A stretch of 64,000 bases of DNA from Clavulina sp. PMI_390 (GCA_015039315.1 WIDE01000015.1:61873-125872); one strand, 5' to 3'; counted from the stretch's first letter, positions 12,232 through 23,860 are shown. The notes: generated from the letters alone by a model not told the origin. Made by a program: numbers and translations.

Positions 12232-12777
12232 ATGATCATTAAAGTCAAGGTGGGTCGAGCGCTGGTCCCGATTCCGCGATAATGTTGTCTGACTGATTAT
12301 TCCTATAGACCTTGACCGGCAAGGAGGTATGACTTCGATCATGACTTCAGCAACACTAAGAGAGCATTGCTGATACTTTCTTTTTCTCTCTTCAGATCGA
12401 GCTTGACATCGACGTTGATGATAAGGTGCGTTTCTCGAGTTGAACTAGTGCATGAATTGTATCGCACTTCGCTGCTGACAATGCCTCCATGTAGATCACC
12501 CGCATCAAGGAGAAGGTTGAGGAGCAATCCGGCGTACCACCGCAGCAGCAACGTCTCATTTTCTCTGGTCGTCAATTGTGCGTGACTCGTGCCCCATCTG
12601 ACTCGACTTAGGCCTGTGCTGACGGGAGGCGATGCACCCTAAATGCTATGCTCATCCTTATTATTATGATTTTTTTTTATCTAATATTACAGAGCGGACG
12701 AAAAGACTGCAAGGGAATGCAACGTCTCGGCTGGTTCTGTTCTGCACTTGGTCCTTGCTCTCCGAGGCGGGTGCTAA
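12232..12777 (+). CDS. NEDD8: NEDD8 / Rub1 ubiquitin-like modifier
   Basis: A 77-residue ubiquitin-like protein that modifies cullins and so switches on cullin-RING ubiquitin ligases. Five exons: 12232-12249, 12309-12326, 12396-12425, 12495-12577 and 12693-12777. They total 234 nt with every junction in frame. The product starts MIIKVKTLTGKEIELDID and ends HLVLALRGGC. It is NEDD8 rather than ubiquitin because of IKVKTLTGKE, the QQQRLIFSGRQ segment and an Ala (not Arg) in the tail at the position before LRGG, the residue that separates the NEDD8 and ubiquitin E1 enzymes. Only one residue, Cys, follows the Gly-Gly, so maturation by a NEDD8 protease would remove a single residue. The first two exons are only 18 nt each. 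Confidence 0.95.
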
Positions 12778-12902
12778 ACATGCATCACCGCCTGTTCTCC
12801 TAATCACATCTGCCCTATTGCTTGATCGTTTTTCCTGTATCACATATTCTCCACTACTAATGTAGACCAACGCAATCACTACTCTTTACATCTTGATCGT
12901 TC

Positions 12903-14755
12903 CTATCGTTTGCGCTGACGTTTTCGGTTACCTGCCCCTTGATGTGATGGACCTGAGTCACTAGTAGATCCACCACCTTCGCGCAGCGCCTCCAGTCTGA
13001 CCTTTTCAGGCAGTTTCATCCAATAAAGCTCTTCCTTCAACCCTGTGACGACTTCCACGTGGACGGGCTTGGAACTCTTATCCCCATCTAACGACGGAGT
13101 GTCTGCAAGCCCATTGAGCTGGTAAAGTGCCTGGGTGCTGAAATATTCGCCTACGCGCTGCGATATCCCTGGATCAGTCAAACGGATATGACACTGAGGA
13201 GAGATAAAGTGAGATGAGAGACATTCGACAAGTAGGCGGAGGGAATACGTACGGAATCCATATTCTTCTGGTAGTCAACATAGTCAATTTCCTTCCCCTT
13301 CACAACCCCAGGAGCACCCTCAAATCCTACGAGAGCCTTCCCCAAAAACTGTTTGAGCGTCGTCTTGCTCGTTTCCGGGTGCACATTCTTAACAAATATG
13401 AGGCGCCCAAGAGGATATGCCGGGGGATCCCTACTCGCCTCCTCTGTGATATGGAGATCCTGAGATCTAGCAGGTGGTAATGAATCTCTGTTCACAGTCG
13501 AAGGACGGGGGAATGCGTCGGGTTGTGGAGGCCGTGGAGCAGGTAATTGGGAACGAGACGCGGCTCCCGACAACTGCGCTTGATATGAAAGATATTCGTC
13601 CCGCCGCCGCACCCACTCAGGGCTGTCAAAGACCGCCACGTGAGTAAAGACAACCATCAAAAGTTCATAAATGAGAGAGGGAGCTTACATTGACGTAGAA
13701 CGAAAACCCAAGCGACGCGCATCAATTGTTAGGCTTGATGTGGTCCCCACAGTACTGTTATTCCGGTCCCAAGGCCAGTCGTGGAGGAAAGCGGAATGTT
13801 GGGCTAGATCTCGCATAGTGATGAATGCAAAGCCCTGCGATTTGGTCGCCGACTGCCCTGCCGAATTCTCATTTCCATTTCTGACGGGTGGCGGTGGTAC
13901 GAACGATACAGACTGAATCAATGGGGAAGGTTGTTGAGGGGAAGGGTCCGCGAGCTGAACAAGTTGGTTGACAAAGGAGGAGACTTGTGGTAAAGTCTTG
14001 ACGGAGTAAGGAAGACACTCCTAAAATATAACCGACATTAGTTCCCACATTCTAAGAAAGTGTGAACTCATTTACCACATAGAGTGTTCGCTCTGCCCAG
14101 TAAGATTCATCAGCCTTGATAGAAGACACATCTATCTTGCTCCGACGGATGGAATAACCTCCCGACTCCTTCATCTTGCCCATTGAGGTTGATGCCGAGT
14201 ATTGGTCCTCATCTGGATGCGTCAAAATCATCTCGACATCATAACGACTCCTGAGAATAGGGTCCGAGCGGAGGGTTTGGATCAGGCGATTTTGATTTTT
14301 AGCATCCAGAGGAGTTGTGGAGGACCGAAATAGGCGAAAGAGCTTGGATAATGGAATGTCTTTGAGGGTTAGTCAACACCTCCCCCTATATAAAGGTCAT
14401 ATTGAAATGACTTACAGTTATCATACGTCGGACCTAGAAAAGTGCCGAGCTCATAATTTGATCTTATTGTGTACTCAGAGAGCATTAAGTCAATCATAGA
14501 GGTCAGCTGATGGATATCCTCGTCTGGGGTGGTTCGCAAATCTGCATGCAGATGTGATGAAGCGTCGTCAATGCGGCTTTGACTATGGAGTAAATGCGGC
14601 TCAGGGGTGCCATTTATGTGCCCCGACACGCTCGAAGTCTCCGGTCTTCGCTCCTTGGTTTTTGGCTTGGGCCGAAGTGCGCGAGGAAGGAAGGGAAGAG
14701 AAGTCATTGCTACGAGGTAGGGTGAAGAACGATGTCGGAGATGGGAAGGAATCAA
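12903..14755 (-). CDS. La-related protein, LARP7/Pof8-like
   Basis: Three RNA-binding parts are visible. First, a La-motif-like region (about MIDLMLSEYTIRSNYELG, then IPLSKLFRLFRSSTTPL and QNRLIQTLRSDPILRSRYD). Second, an RRM1 (RTLYVECLPYSV ... SQGFAFITMRDLAQHSAFL). Third, a C-terminal xRRM-like region (GRLIFVKNVHPETSKTTLKQ ... EIDYVDYQKNMDSCHIRL ... VHVEVVTGLKEELYWMKL) ending in a basic tail RKRQRKR. The YVECLP and EELYWMKL matches point to LARP7. Family members bind RNA-polymerase-III or telomerase RNA 3' ends; in fission yeast Pof8/Lar7 is a telomerase holoenzyme subunit. That role here is inference. Several introns, including one just after KNMDS at about 13190-13254. Either ATG 14755 or in-frame ATG 14707 may start it. 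Divergent from EMC6, convergent with NEDD8. Confidence 0.72.
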
Positions 14756-14925
14756 GGTGGAGGAGTTTTGAAAGAATGACTATAGCCCAACATGAACGAA
14801 GGCGATTGTTTGGACGTGTTGTTGACCACAGCGACAAGTGCCACCAGAAGCTTTGGGTAGGTCGTGTCGTGGCCCCCATTCTACAGGACAGCAGCTTACA
14901 ATTCGCGTCTCTTCGTAAGCAATCA

Positions 14926-15402
14926 ATGGAGGCCGAACAAATCTATCCCCCACATGCCACGTTCAACGTCAACACAGTAGCAAATATCAAGTTCTTGTCA
15001 GCCTGCTTCACTGGCGCTATTGCGGGTGTTCTGGGCCTAGAAAAGCAATATGGATTTGCGCTATTCGCCTTGTCCTCGCTAGTAACAGCCGTCTTCATAT
15101 ATCTTGCGCACATGCCAAAAGCCCGAAGTGTGTCAAGAGGAGGAAGCTCTGGCGTGCGACTGTACGTCCCCGGTGGCAGCTGGGAGCTCGTGAATCCCGG
15201 GCAGGAGAACGTGTTTTCATTTGTTCTTCTGTGGACGTTATTCTTTGGTGAGTGAGCTGACGAGCTTCGGTCAGTCATCCCCAATAACATATCATTTTGC
15301 CACCCACCTTTTAGGTCTAGTACATGGTGAGCATCCTCATATGATCGGCAGAGCACGTGGCCGTGTGTGAAGCTAACCATTTTTTGCCCAGTTTATGATT
15401 GA
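14926..15402 (+). CDS. EMC6: ER membrane protein complex subunit 6 (EMC6)
   Basis: EMC6 is a small membrane core subunit of the ER membrane complex, which inserts tail-anchored and multipass proteins. The 114-residue product has the family pattern: NVNTVANIKFLSACFTGAIA, then GVLGLEKQYGFALFALSSL across two membrane helices, a Ser/Gly loop, and a last helix VFSFVLLWTLFFGLVHVYD. The C-terminus matches the usual LYGMVHVY ending. Exons: 14926-15247, a 12-nt microexon 15315-15326, and 15392-15402; together 345 nt. Without the microexon the reading frame is kept, but the conserved GLVHV ending is lost. The start ATG 14926 fits the family length. It is divergent from the LARP7-like gene, about 170 nt apart. 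Confidence 0.88.
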
Positions 15403-15810
15403 TTGTTGACATTTCCTTCCGGCTCCTTGTACATGGACACCATCGATCTCGAAATACCCACTTCTTGCATCACTGATGTCGTCGTCTCCCTTATTTGAGA
15501 TCTTCCCTCGCCGCAGTAAATTGTCTTGGGACTGTCGCCCTGGTGACCGGTTCCTTGTCACGAGCTTGCCACGCGAGCGAGCAGCACTTTGCCGCTCCAA
15601 GATCGCCGCTGTCATGCATTGATCCCAACATTAGTACCAAGCCGATACCTTTTCCGACCACGGACTTCCGACCCTTATTGCCCCATTACTTTTGAACGGC
15701 CATGAATATAGCCGACCCTCTACATAAGTACCAACCCGTCCACATCCGGCCAAATACTTTATACTTTCTTCCCCCCCAACCATTTTTGCCTCTAACGTTC
15801 ATCGTCAGCT
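15403..15810. promoter_or_regulatory. intergenic region upstream of the DUF6593-like gene
   Basis: No gene recognised. The last 100 nt contain a pyrimidine-rich stretch (tttcttccccccc near 15768-15780) just before the next start codon, as in many basidiomycete promoters. Confidence 0.35.
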
Positions 15811-16575
15811 ATGCCCACTGCAATCCCAGCGACTCCTATTGTGCTTTTCGACCTCAGCGGATCGTTATCGACAGACAATGAATTTCGTGGCCTAGATGGG
15901 ACATGTGCTTGCTACTATCAGATTGTGAAAGAAAACCCTCTATCCACCAAGATCACACTTATGCCTGACTGGGTGGCCACCAAACGGCATATTTCTGAGC
16001 CATGGGTAGCATGGCTTTACTTCACTTCCAATACCACAACATCGGGATACATTCAGATCGGCACAGGGGAGCCAACACCAATGACTCAATATCTCAGGAC
16101 ACAATCGCCTCAAAGCTCGTAAGGACCCGCATTCCCTTTTATCTTTGCACTAGCCTATAAATTCTTGCTCCTCGGATAAAGGTCGACATACTTTACTGGG
16201 TCGGATAGGCGCTTATACAACTGGCGGCCAGCTTCTCGAGCTTTCCATGTGAGCTACAATACTCTCTGGGATCGTCGATACAATTTGCTAATACTCAGCC
16301 CTTGATCGCCATGCCCATCACCTAATTATTCTTATTCTTCGCTTGCTGGGTGTGTGATGCCAACCATGCTCAATTTGCCACGGTCCCATCTTTACGTCGG
16401 ACGCTGGAGATAGTGCTACAACGAAGTGGGCACCCTCGTCGCATCCTATCAATATTGTAGCGAGGAAGCCGTGTTCGCCAGACTAGATATCAAAGTGGAA
16501 GCCCTGCACATGGTAACAGAGATCATTGCGACTCTTTTGTTGAACCGGCACGCCATCCAGAGAGCTTCATCATGA
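15811..16575 (+). CDS. DUF6593-like protein
   Basis: Function unknown. The 178-residue model begins MPTAIPATPIVLFDLSG. Its middle and end follow the pattern of the agaricomycete DUF6593 family: a serine-rich lead, YFTGSDRRLYNWRPASRAFH (compare the usual F-x-x-S-D-G-R-x-Y-x-W), a small strand VGTLVASYQY, and a hydrophobic C-terminal helix EIIATLLLNRH. Exons: 15811-16118, 16182-16248 and 16414-16575, total 537 nt. The second intron in this model is 165 nt, longer than its neighbours, so an extra small exon may be missed there. Assignment is by pattern only. Confidence 0.55.
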
Positions 16576-17124
16576 GGTGGGTACCTGATCCTTCCGCAGC
16601 GAAAGATCGGGAATCTCTTAGCACACTGCCTCCGTGTCCTATTCTAGATCTCTCCCAGTCCATCCTGCTGACGAATGTTCACACCAGGGCATCAATTCGC
16701 CTCGGTCCGAGGAACATCGCATTCATCCTTTATTCGAGCCCTTAATTAGAACTGAATGTCTAACCACGTTTACGAGGCAGACTTCTCTTATCATAATACT
16801 TCGGAGTGGTTGCCATGGAAGCATGCAGACAGCACCGATTCCGTCCGGCATCGCGGAACCTTCTCCTCATCACCACGACCCCAAAACTTTACTCACATGA
16901 CCGCTCCTCCTGCGGGGTTCCGAGCACCGCCCTAATGGCGCTATAATCCCAGTCAATACTCACTAAATGGTAGTCCAATCCCAGAAATGATTCACAATGC
17001 ACGCCACCCTTTTTCTGGTATCAGAGTGATCGCCAGATTGTGAATCCCTCGGAGGAATGACTCTGTTATCATGAACGAAAATGAGAGTCCGAGTGATAAA
17101 CCAAAGATTCTCTAGAATTCGAGA
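16576..17124. other. intergenic, no gene seen
   Basis: Lies between the DUF6593-like gene and the 3' end of TTC27. One open frame of 88 codons (16634-16900, +) has no recognisable motif and no splice-consistent extension. Confidence 0.4.
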
Positions 17125-19968
17125 TTATGAGGAACTCTTCAAAGAGTCTAACTGTTCTGTCAACTTTTCCCACTCGGGCTCATCCCCAAAAGTCTTCTTC
17201 GTCCGCGCCATGAATGATCGCAACACACTCCGTGCCTGGAACTGCCAATTGTAATCAGCCCTTCCTTCTTTAGATGTGACTTGCGGGCCTAGGGTGCGCA
17301 ATGCTCCAATAAGCTCCTCCACCTCTCCGACTGCGAGTTTCCAGCGCTCGTAATCAGTGTCTACGCTTTCGTCTGATACAACGCTGGCCCTGTATGCATT
17401 CATCTGCGCTTCGATGGCCGCAAAAGCCCAGTCTTCATCCTGTTTCCAGCTGAGAAGCTTGGCGTAGGCACGGAAGATGCGTGGTGAGGAGGAAATACGA
17501 GGAAGGATCACTCGAGTAAACAGATCCGCAACACGGGGGTACAGCCCTTTCCCCGAGTTCTGGCTCTGGACCTGTTCCATAGGATTGGGAGCTTCACCAT
17601 TCAACGCAGGAAGTGGCTCAGACTTAGGGTTGATCACAGCGTCCACGAGGTATTCAAGGACCTCCAGATCGACCGCGTCAGCACCACGCTTCTCGCTGAG
17701 CTCTTCAACAACACGACCCATGGCTCGGCACGCTTCAGCATACTCTCCAACATCCATACAGACGACGGTGTAGTTCTGCCACATACGCCAGTTTTCGTAG
17801 GCGAACTTGAGCCCGTGCTTCAGGGCGCGGAAGGCTAAAATCTTGTTCTCCCGGGGGATGCGTTCTATCTGATTGATGTCGCCCTTCACGAGTGCGGTGG
17901 AATCCTAGATGCCGTGGATGCAGTGGTGAGGCCTCATAATGAAGAACAGGACGATCATATCACATACCTTTGCTTGATCGTCAGTTCCCTCTCCTGTCCC
18001 GCTCGGAGTATTTTTGAGGAGAGTCACAGATGTGCTCATTCGAAGATAGACGCTCGCTAGATTATTCCAGCTCTCGGCGTCATCCTCATCGATCGATACG
18101 CATCTCGCGAAAGCATCGCGCGCGTCAATCCATTTCTCTTCACGGGCTGCTGCGCATCCAAGGAGGAACCAGGTCCTTGACATAAGCGGATTGATTAATG
18201 CAGCCCGTCGGAGCCATGGGATTGCTTCATCCCATTCATTCCGTGCGACATGATAACCTCCCAAGGAGCGGGCAGCGCGACCAGACGTCTCATTGGAAAG
18301 CTCCCATGCGTGGGTGTAATGCTCCTTACACCTCTCAGGTTCCAGCTCCCCAAGTAAGCACCACAACTTTGCTTCTCGAGTGAGATCTATCTTAGCGCGT
18401 CTCGCATCAGGAACATCAGCTTTCCCTCGCGCCAAGACAGTATCTACCTCCGCCTTCCGGCCTTCAAGGAGATCGCGGACGATTGTAATGCCCTTCTCGG
18501 GTTGCTCAAGCGATTGGTAGCACTTGACGACGTCTTCCCACATCTCCAGTCGCTCAAAAATGGCCATAGCGGATCGCACAACGCCTAGCGAGAGGTATCG
18601 GATTCCAAGCTCGCGCTCGAGTTCCCAGGTGGTTGGAAGGGGAATGTCATGTATGTACAGCAGACGTTCCACAGGCTCAGAGTCTGCGGTAGGCATCTGA
18701 TCAATAAGTGCCTGAAGTTGGAGTAAACTTCTTTCGACAGTCCGAGATCGTGTCGATTCTAGCCGTGCTCGCAATAGTAAAGCCATGGTGTGGACAGACC
18801 AGTTTCGCGGGTGTGAGATGACCCGATTGACATATGGTGCCATTTGCTCCGCAGTGAGGCCATGGTGGGGTTGAGTATTATGAATATTCAAGCATAAGGA
18901 AAGGAGGACGCTTTGATCGAGGGGATGAAGTGCAGGCTGATTACCAGGATCGAGATCCGTGAGGGCGCTATTTGCAGAAGTGGACGTGGAGGACGTAAAC
19001 TCCGTATGCTCCAAAAGAGTATCATCGTTAAGCTCGAGGGTGGTGGGGAGCACCTTGGATTCCTCCGCCACCTGAGCAGGTTCAAATTTGGAGTTAGGAT
19101 CTTCACGATCCCGACTTTTAGCCAAGAGAAGTAACTGGCTATGCTCGTTCTGCTGGAATTTGGTCCGCTTTCCAAGGGCTCCGGTTAGCTCGTATTCAAG
19201 GCCCATAGCTCGTGCAGCTTGAACGAATAGCTGTGCTGCCTGTCTATCATCATGGAGAGTATGCCGTAGCAGGCCTTGCTCAAGAAGTAGCCTTCCAAGC
19301 ATATCTCCATCATCGTGAACAAGAGACGAGAGCCCTTGAATAGGGACAAAGAAAGAGTCTGCCAGTCCAACTGGCTCGTCGAGGAGTTGCTGGTGTACAA
19401 TCATCGCTCGCAGTTTCCACCAAGAAACGAATCTGAGACGTTGATAAGGGATATCGAAAATGATTTGGGCAAATCTAAGCAGAGCCGCCTTCTTCACCAG
19501 ATGATAGGCTGGCTCGCCACCAAAAGCGAGCTCGCTCACAGCCTGTATGTTGAGCGAAGACGGATCGATGGCGAATGATATTGATTGTCCAGCATGTTGT
19601 TGTAGAATGAGATTATGTGGCTCTGTGGATAGGGATGGCCCAGTCCAATTCTCTTGGATGAATGCATGTAAGCATGCAACTCCGACAGCAAGAGTGCGTA
19701 GTTCATCCATGAAGTGCTCTTCTGAAGATGACGATGTCAACATGTGGGCGATCGACGAATCGAGTGGTTTTAAGAGCTTCCCGTCTCCATCCACAAACTC
19801 TGAAGCGGTAGATGGAACACATAAGACTTGGCCAGCATCCGGGGAAGAGAGAGCTGCATCCAGTTTGCCATCAATAACATTCTGGACGATCGATGGTATG
19901 TTCTCTGCATCTCCATTATTTTCCTTGAAGATGCCAGCGATGAGTTGAAGCTCGAGAGACGAGCTCAT
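17125..19968 (-). CDS. TTC27: TTC27 / Emw1 tetratricopeptide-repeat protein
   Basis: A 926-residue protein (exons 19968-17968 and 17904-17125, one intron 17905-17967, total 2,781 nt). The N-terminal half is helical and less conserved. The C-terminal half holds TPR repeats typical of TTC27/Emw1: LWCLLGELEPERCKEHYTHA, SLGGYHVARNEWDEAIPWLR, RTWFLLGCAAAREEKWIDAR, WNNLASVYLRM, then ILAFRALKHGLKFAYENWRM. Yeast Emw1 is essential and linked to cell-wall integrity; the human protein is linked to assembly of U5 snRNP and other large complexes. The molecular role here is inferred from family. It is divergent from NUP42, with 272 nt between starts. Confidence 0.88.
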
Positions 19969-20240
19969 TGTGTGGTTGATTTGTCACCAGAGCGCGACCA
20001 AGTCTGCAGAAGATCTAGATATATCAGCAAGCAGATCGAATTGGGCGCAGAAGTCGGGATTGAATTTTGAGACCTCTTAGCTTCTTTTATGCGGCAGTTT
20101 TCTCTCCAAAACTCCACTCGATCGAAGGGTAGGGAAATTTGGATGTTGACACATCTTTGTTGCGCCCGACATCGCACTAGCCAAACATTGCCGCCGACCG
20201 ACCTGCAGCCAACCTCAATCCTTGACATCCGACGCACTCG

Positions 20241-21897
20241 ATGGTAAATTTCAACAAAAATCATGAAAATCAACTACTAAACGCATCTAGCTCAGGTTGT
20301 CTGCCAATATTATCTCCGTGGCAATTGTCGGTTTGGAGGTGTGTTCGCAAGTCGACTGTTCGCCCATGGCCTGTCTTCACGTTTTCTCGATCGGTCATAG
20401 AGCGCTGCCAAAATGAGCACCCTCAGAACGCAGGAGGAGGTTAGTTGCACTGACATAGATGCTTCCATTATCTACTAGCTCTGAATCTACTCCGCGAAAT
20501 TAGCTGCCAGTGGACCAACTCCAACCGTTCTCTTCAAGTAAGCGCCAACCGAATCTGGAAGAGAGGCTTTATCCTCACTGGCCTGGTATCATATAACGCA
20601 TCAGTGCCGAAAGCATTCAAAAGGATATGACAAATGGTGTCGAGAAACCGCTTTGGCCATTCTCATCCTATGGCCCCGCAAAATATGAGCCAAACCTTCT
20701 CAGTGGACTTGACGAATCGCCAGATGAGGCTCGCGCTAAATTTACTCAAGCTCGGGGACAAAATAACCCTAGTCTCTATGTAAGTGAACTCACTCTCGTT
20801 GTGCATGATACGAGGAGATAACATACCTCGTGTTACAGACTTCATGGGAGGAGAAGAAGGCGCAGGATACTCAGGCGGCATACCAGAATGTCCTAAATAA
20901 TACGACCGCCGCTTTCAAAAAGGCATACGAGCAATCTCCAAATACCCCCAACAAACCAAGTGCTGATGCGTCACAACCTGCATCTACGTCCGCGTTCGGT
21001 GCCTCTGCCTCCCAACCTAGTGCGTTTGCTTCCCCCTCTGGCACTTCCGCTTTTGGCCAGCCCGCATTCGGCCAATCTGCTTTTGGCCAATCTGCGTTTG
21101 GTCAGCCACGACAATCGGCATTCGGCGCACCACCTGGAGGAAGTGCGTTCACCAATCCAAGTGCTTCAGCAAGTGGAAGTGGGGGAGGGTTCTCGGCATT
21201 CGCATCGAAGCCAAGCGCCTTCGGAAATCCTTCCGGTCAGTCCGCGTTCGGGAAACCATCCGCATTCGCCACCGCCGGGTCAACCTCTGCATTTGGCCAG
21301 CCTTCTGCATTTGGTCAGCCGCAACCGGCGATAACTTCTGCATTCGCACAGCCAGCTCAAACGCAATCGGCATTCGGGCAGCCTCCACCAACAACCTCTG
21401 CGTTCGGGCAACCCTCTCAGCCCCAATCTGCCTTTGGGCAACCAAATCCACCCACACAATCCGCGTTTGCTCAGCCTCCAGCGCAGCAGAGCGCATTCGG
21501 CCAACCCTCCGCGTTCGGGCAGCCTGCTCAACAATCAGCTTTTGGGCAGCCACGTCCCCCTCAGCAGTCGGCCTTCGGGCAGCCGCAGCCCACTCAATCT
21601 GCGTTCGGTGCTCCTAACCCAGGGCCTTCTGCCTTTGGGCAACCCCAACCTACACAATCAGCTTTTGCCCAACCAGCCCAACCTTCACAGTCTCTACAAT
21701 CGCCGTCTCAATCCCAGGCACAAGCCCAGAAACGGCCCGGCCTTCGGACAGACAAGGATCTATGGGTAGGACTCATGCCGCTCGAGTACAGCCAGCATAT
21801 CCCTGCCGAAATGACCAACGCGTTCAAGGCTGAGAAGTTTGAGTGGGGAAAGATACCCGAGTGGATTCCCCCTGTCGAGTATCGAGGGTGGTCGTGA
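20241..21897 (+). CDS. NUP42: NUP42-like CCCH zinc-finger FG nucleoporin
   Basis: Nucleoporin of the cytoplasmic face of the pore that helps mRNA export with Gle1. The N-terminus is a single CCCH zinc finger, CQYYLRGNCRFGERCQNEHP (spacing C-x7-C-x5-C-x3-H), as in NUP42/Nlp1 and fission-yeast Amo1. Then follow a conserved linker (LWPFSSYGPAKYEPNLL), a helical piece (NVLNNTTAAFKKAYEQS), about 25 repeats of the type SAFGQP over 20990-21690, and a short C-terminal motif (LWVGLMPLEYSQHIP ... WIPPVEYRGWS) that is likely the Gle1-binding end. The first coding exon is just the ATG at 20241-20243: the intron 20244-20295, with a strong ctactaaac branch site, is needed to join it to the zinc finger. Other introns include 20339-20400, one starting at 20440, and one near 20780-20838. 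Confidence 0.85.
20990..21690 (+). repeat. FG-type hexapeptide repeat region (SAFGQP)
   Basis: Degenerate tandem coding repeat in NUP42 with core SAF-G-Q/A-P, spaced by Gln/Pro/Thr stretches. It forms the disordered FG mesh that binds transport receptors. Confidence 0.85.
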
Positions 21898-22154
21898 TTT
21901 GTCGAGGCTTGGTCTTGAGTGACAGGGATCATCAATTACGAGCAGAGCGCTGTCCTGCGTTCACTTCATGCGAGGATAGTAGGAATCATTATATGTGTAG
22001 CATTAGTGACAGCATTTACAACATAGTCAATACAGTGGAAGCATTTTCACGATACTCAAATTATGGACAACGAAGAAAGCGTGATGATGGAAGCGGAACA
22101 TGTACGAGGGGAGATTATGAGTAAGAGTTTACAAAGGGTGTTCCCTTAGGAAGA

Positions 22155-23860
22155 TTACCGCAATCTTGGCTTCTTCCTTGAGGTGCTGGCACCTGGTTGG
22201 GGATCATAACGCTGTTGCTGAGCTTGTGGCGGTAGCTGTTGGTAAGCAAATTGGCCGCCTCCAGCACCGGTTGTTGCATTCCTTCGAGGGGCAGGGTTGA
22301 ACTGCTGTTGTTGCTGTTGGGCGCGAGAAGTGGTAGCTTTAGCTGCAGCTGGTGCCGGGGCGGCTGCCGTCCCATCGTCGCTGGAAACACGCCGAAGTGG
22401 GTACGAGGAACCTGTAGGTCCCCAGGCTGCGAAAGCACTAAAAACGACGCGTCAATCAGAAAAGGGTACAAGCGAGCGAGCACCTCAAAATGGAGCAACA
22501 TACTTCGCAGTCGGCAGAGGGTCTTCCTTGAACCACTCGTGCTCTAGGGCATCTTTCGCAGTGAGTCGTCTGGCGGGGTCGTAGGTGAATAGGCGGCAGA
22601 TGAGGTCAAATGAAGCTGGTGTCTTCGTCCTGCCGTTCGTCCATGTCGCAAACTTATTGGGACATCTACAGCAGCACAGAAATTGAGCGTCAAGAACACA
22701 TCTTGAGACTGGATATCCAACTTTAGCATGCAAATGAAATACAACGTACGTATCGAGCTGGAGAAAGTTGGCATATTCAGGCATATGGACGAGACCTGGC
22801 CATTCTCTCACTGTCGTCGTAAACGCCACAACCTAATAAGTCACGGTATCAAAAATGAGTCTTGGGCAGAGCTCACTAGTAGGTGACCCCAGGATTTCAA
22901 AAATCCTTTGAGACTGGTCTCGCTGGAACGGAACGTTCTTCTTGGCATCTAGCTTGGCTTCCTCCCCTTTGAAAATTGGTCTCAGGCTCATGAGCTCGGC
23001 AAAAATGCACCCAACGGCCCAGTTATCTACGGCTTTAGTATAGTGTTTTGCCCCCAGAAGGAGCTCTGGAGCACGGTACCAGATGGTGACGACAACTTTG
23101 TCGCCCACATAAAGGGGCTGGAGCGGAGACCTGGCTAGTCGTGCTAGACCGAGATCGCCAATCTTAACCACGCCAGAAGAAGTAACAAGAATGTTGGCAG
23201 GCTTCAAGTCGCGATGAAGGATGTGTTGATTGTGAAGGTATTCGACTCCATTGAAGAGTTGATATAGTAGTGATTTGAGGATTGCCTGGGGTATTGTTGC
23301 ACGGAGGACTGAGGTATGGTGGTGGATGATTTGCTATTTCGGAACAGGCAGTGCAGAGGAGGTGCAGAAACGTGAGCTTAAGAAGACCTCATAGAGGATA
23401 TGGTGTTAACCGAAAGTACGTACCAGGAAGTCATGCTCTGCGTACTCGAAGACCATGTAGATGGACTTGTCTTCTAGCATCACTTCTCTGAGCTTGATAA
23501 CGTTGACATTCTCGATTTCCCTGTTGAGCTGGTAGCCAAAATGGTGCAGAGATGTTAGTGAAACATGATACTAATATGTTCTATCGAGAGACTCACAGCA
23601 ATTTCTCGACAAGCACTTTGGCTGATCCCAGTGTACGTGATGACTTCCCCTTCCTTGTCAGGTTTGAATTTCTTAATAGCATAGATTCCAGATCCCAAAG
23701 TCCCGTCCTTGTTGTACGCTTGAGCCTTGTAGACTCTTCCATATGTACCAGAGGAGATGAAGCCCAGGATTGCATACTTGGAGCGAACAGACGGACGAGC
23801 AGCGTCTCTTTTCGCTCGGTAGAGCCTCATAGGATCTGCAGATATTCCAGAGGGATTCAT
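22155..23860 (-). CDS. CDK8: CDK8 / Ssn3 (Srb10) Mediator kinase
   Basis: Cyclin-dependent kinase of the Mediator kinase module, acting with cyclin C on RNA polymerase II transcription. Diagnostic features: a glycine loop [14 protein letters not shown]; Lys in YAIKKF; the SACREIA helix in place of PSTAIRE, a CDK8 signature; catalytic [16 protein letters not shown] in place of the usual DFG (animal CDK8 has DMG); a T-loop without a phosphorylatable Thr ([15 protein letters not shown]); and CDK8-type [18 protein letters not shown]. The C-terminal tail is Gln/Ala-rich and ends in basic [11 protein letters not shown]. There are several introns; the HRD motif lies at about 23180-23210. The true stop is at 22155-22157, in a different frame from the longest open stretch. 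Divergent from HOM2 (261 nt), convergent with NUP42. Confidence 0.9.

Noticed and set aside
16634..16900. 88-codon open frame between the DUF6593-like gene and TTC27
   Set aside because: Composition resembles random frame; no motif.
21149..21553. Long antisense frames across the NUP42 FG repeats
   Set aside because: Long antisense frames are expected opposite repetitive GC-rich coding repeats; no independent gene evidence.
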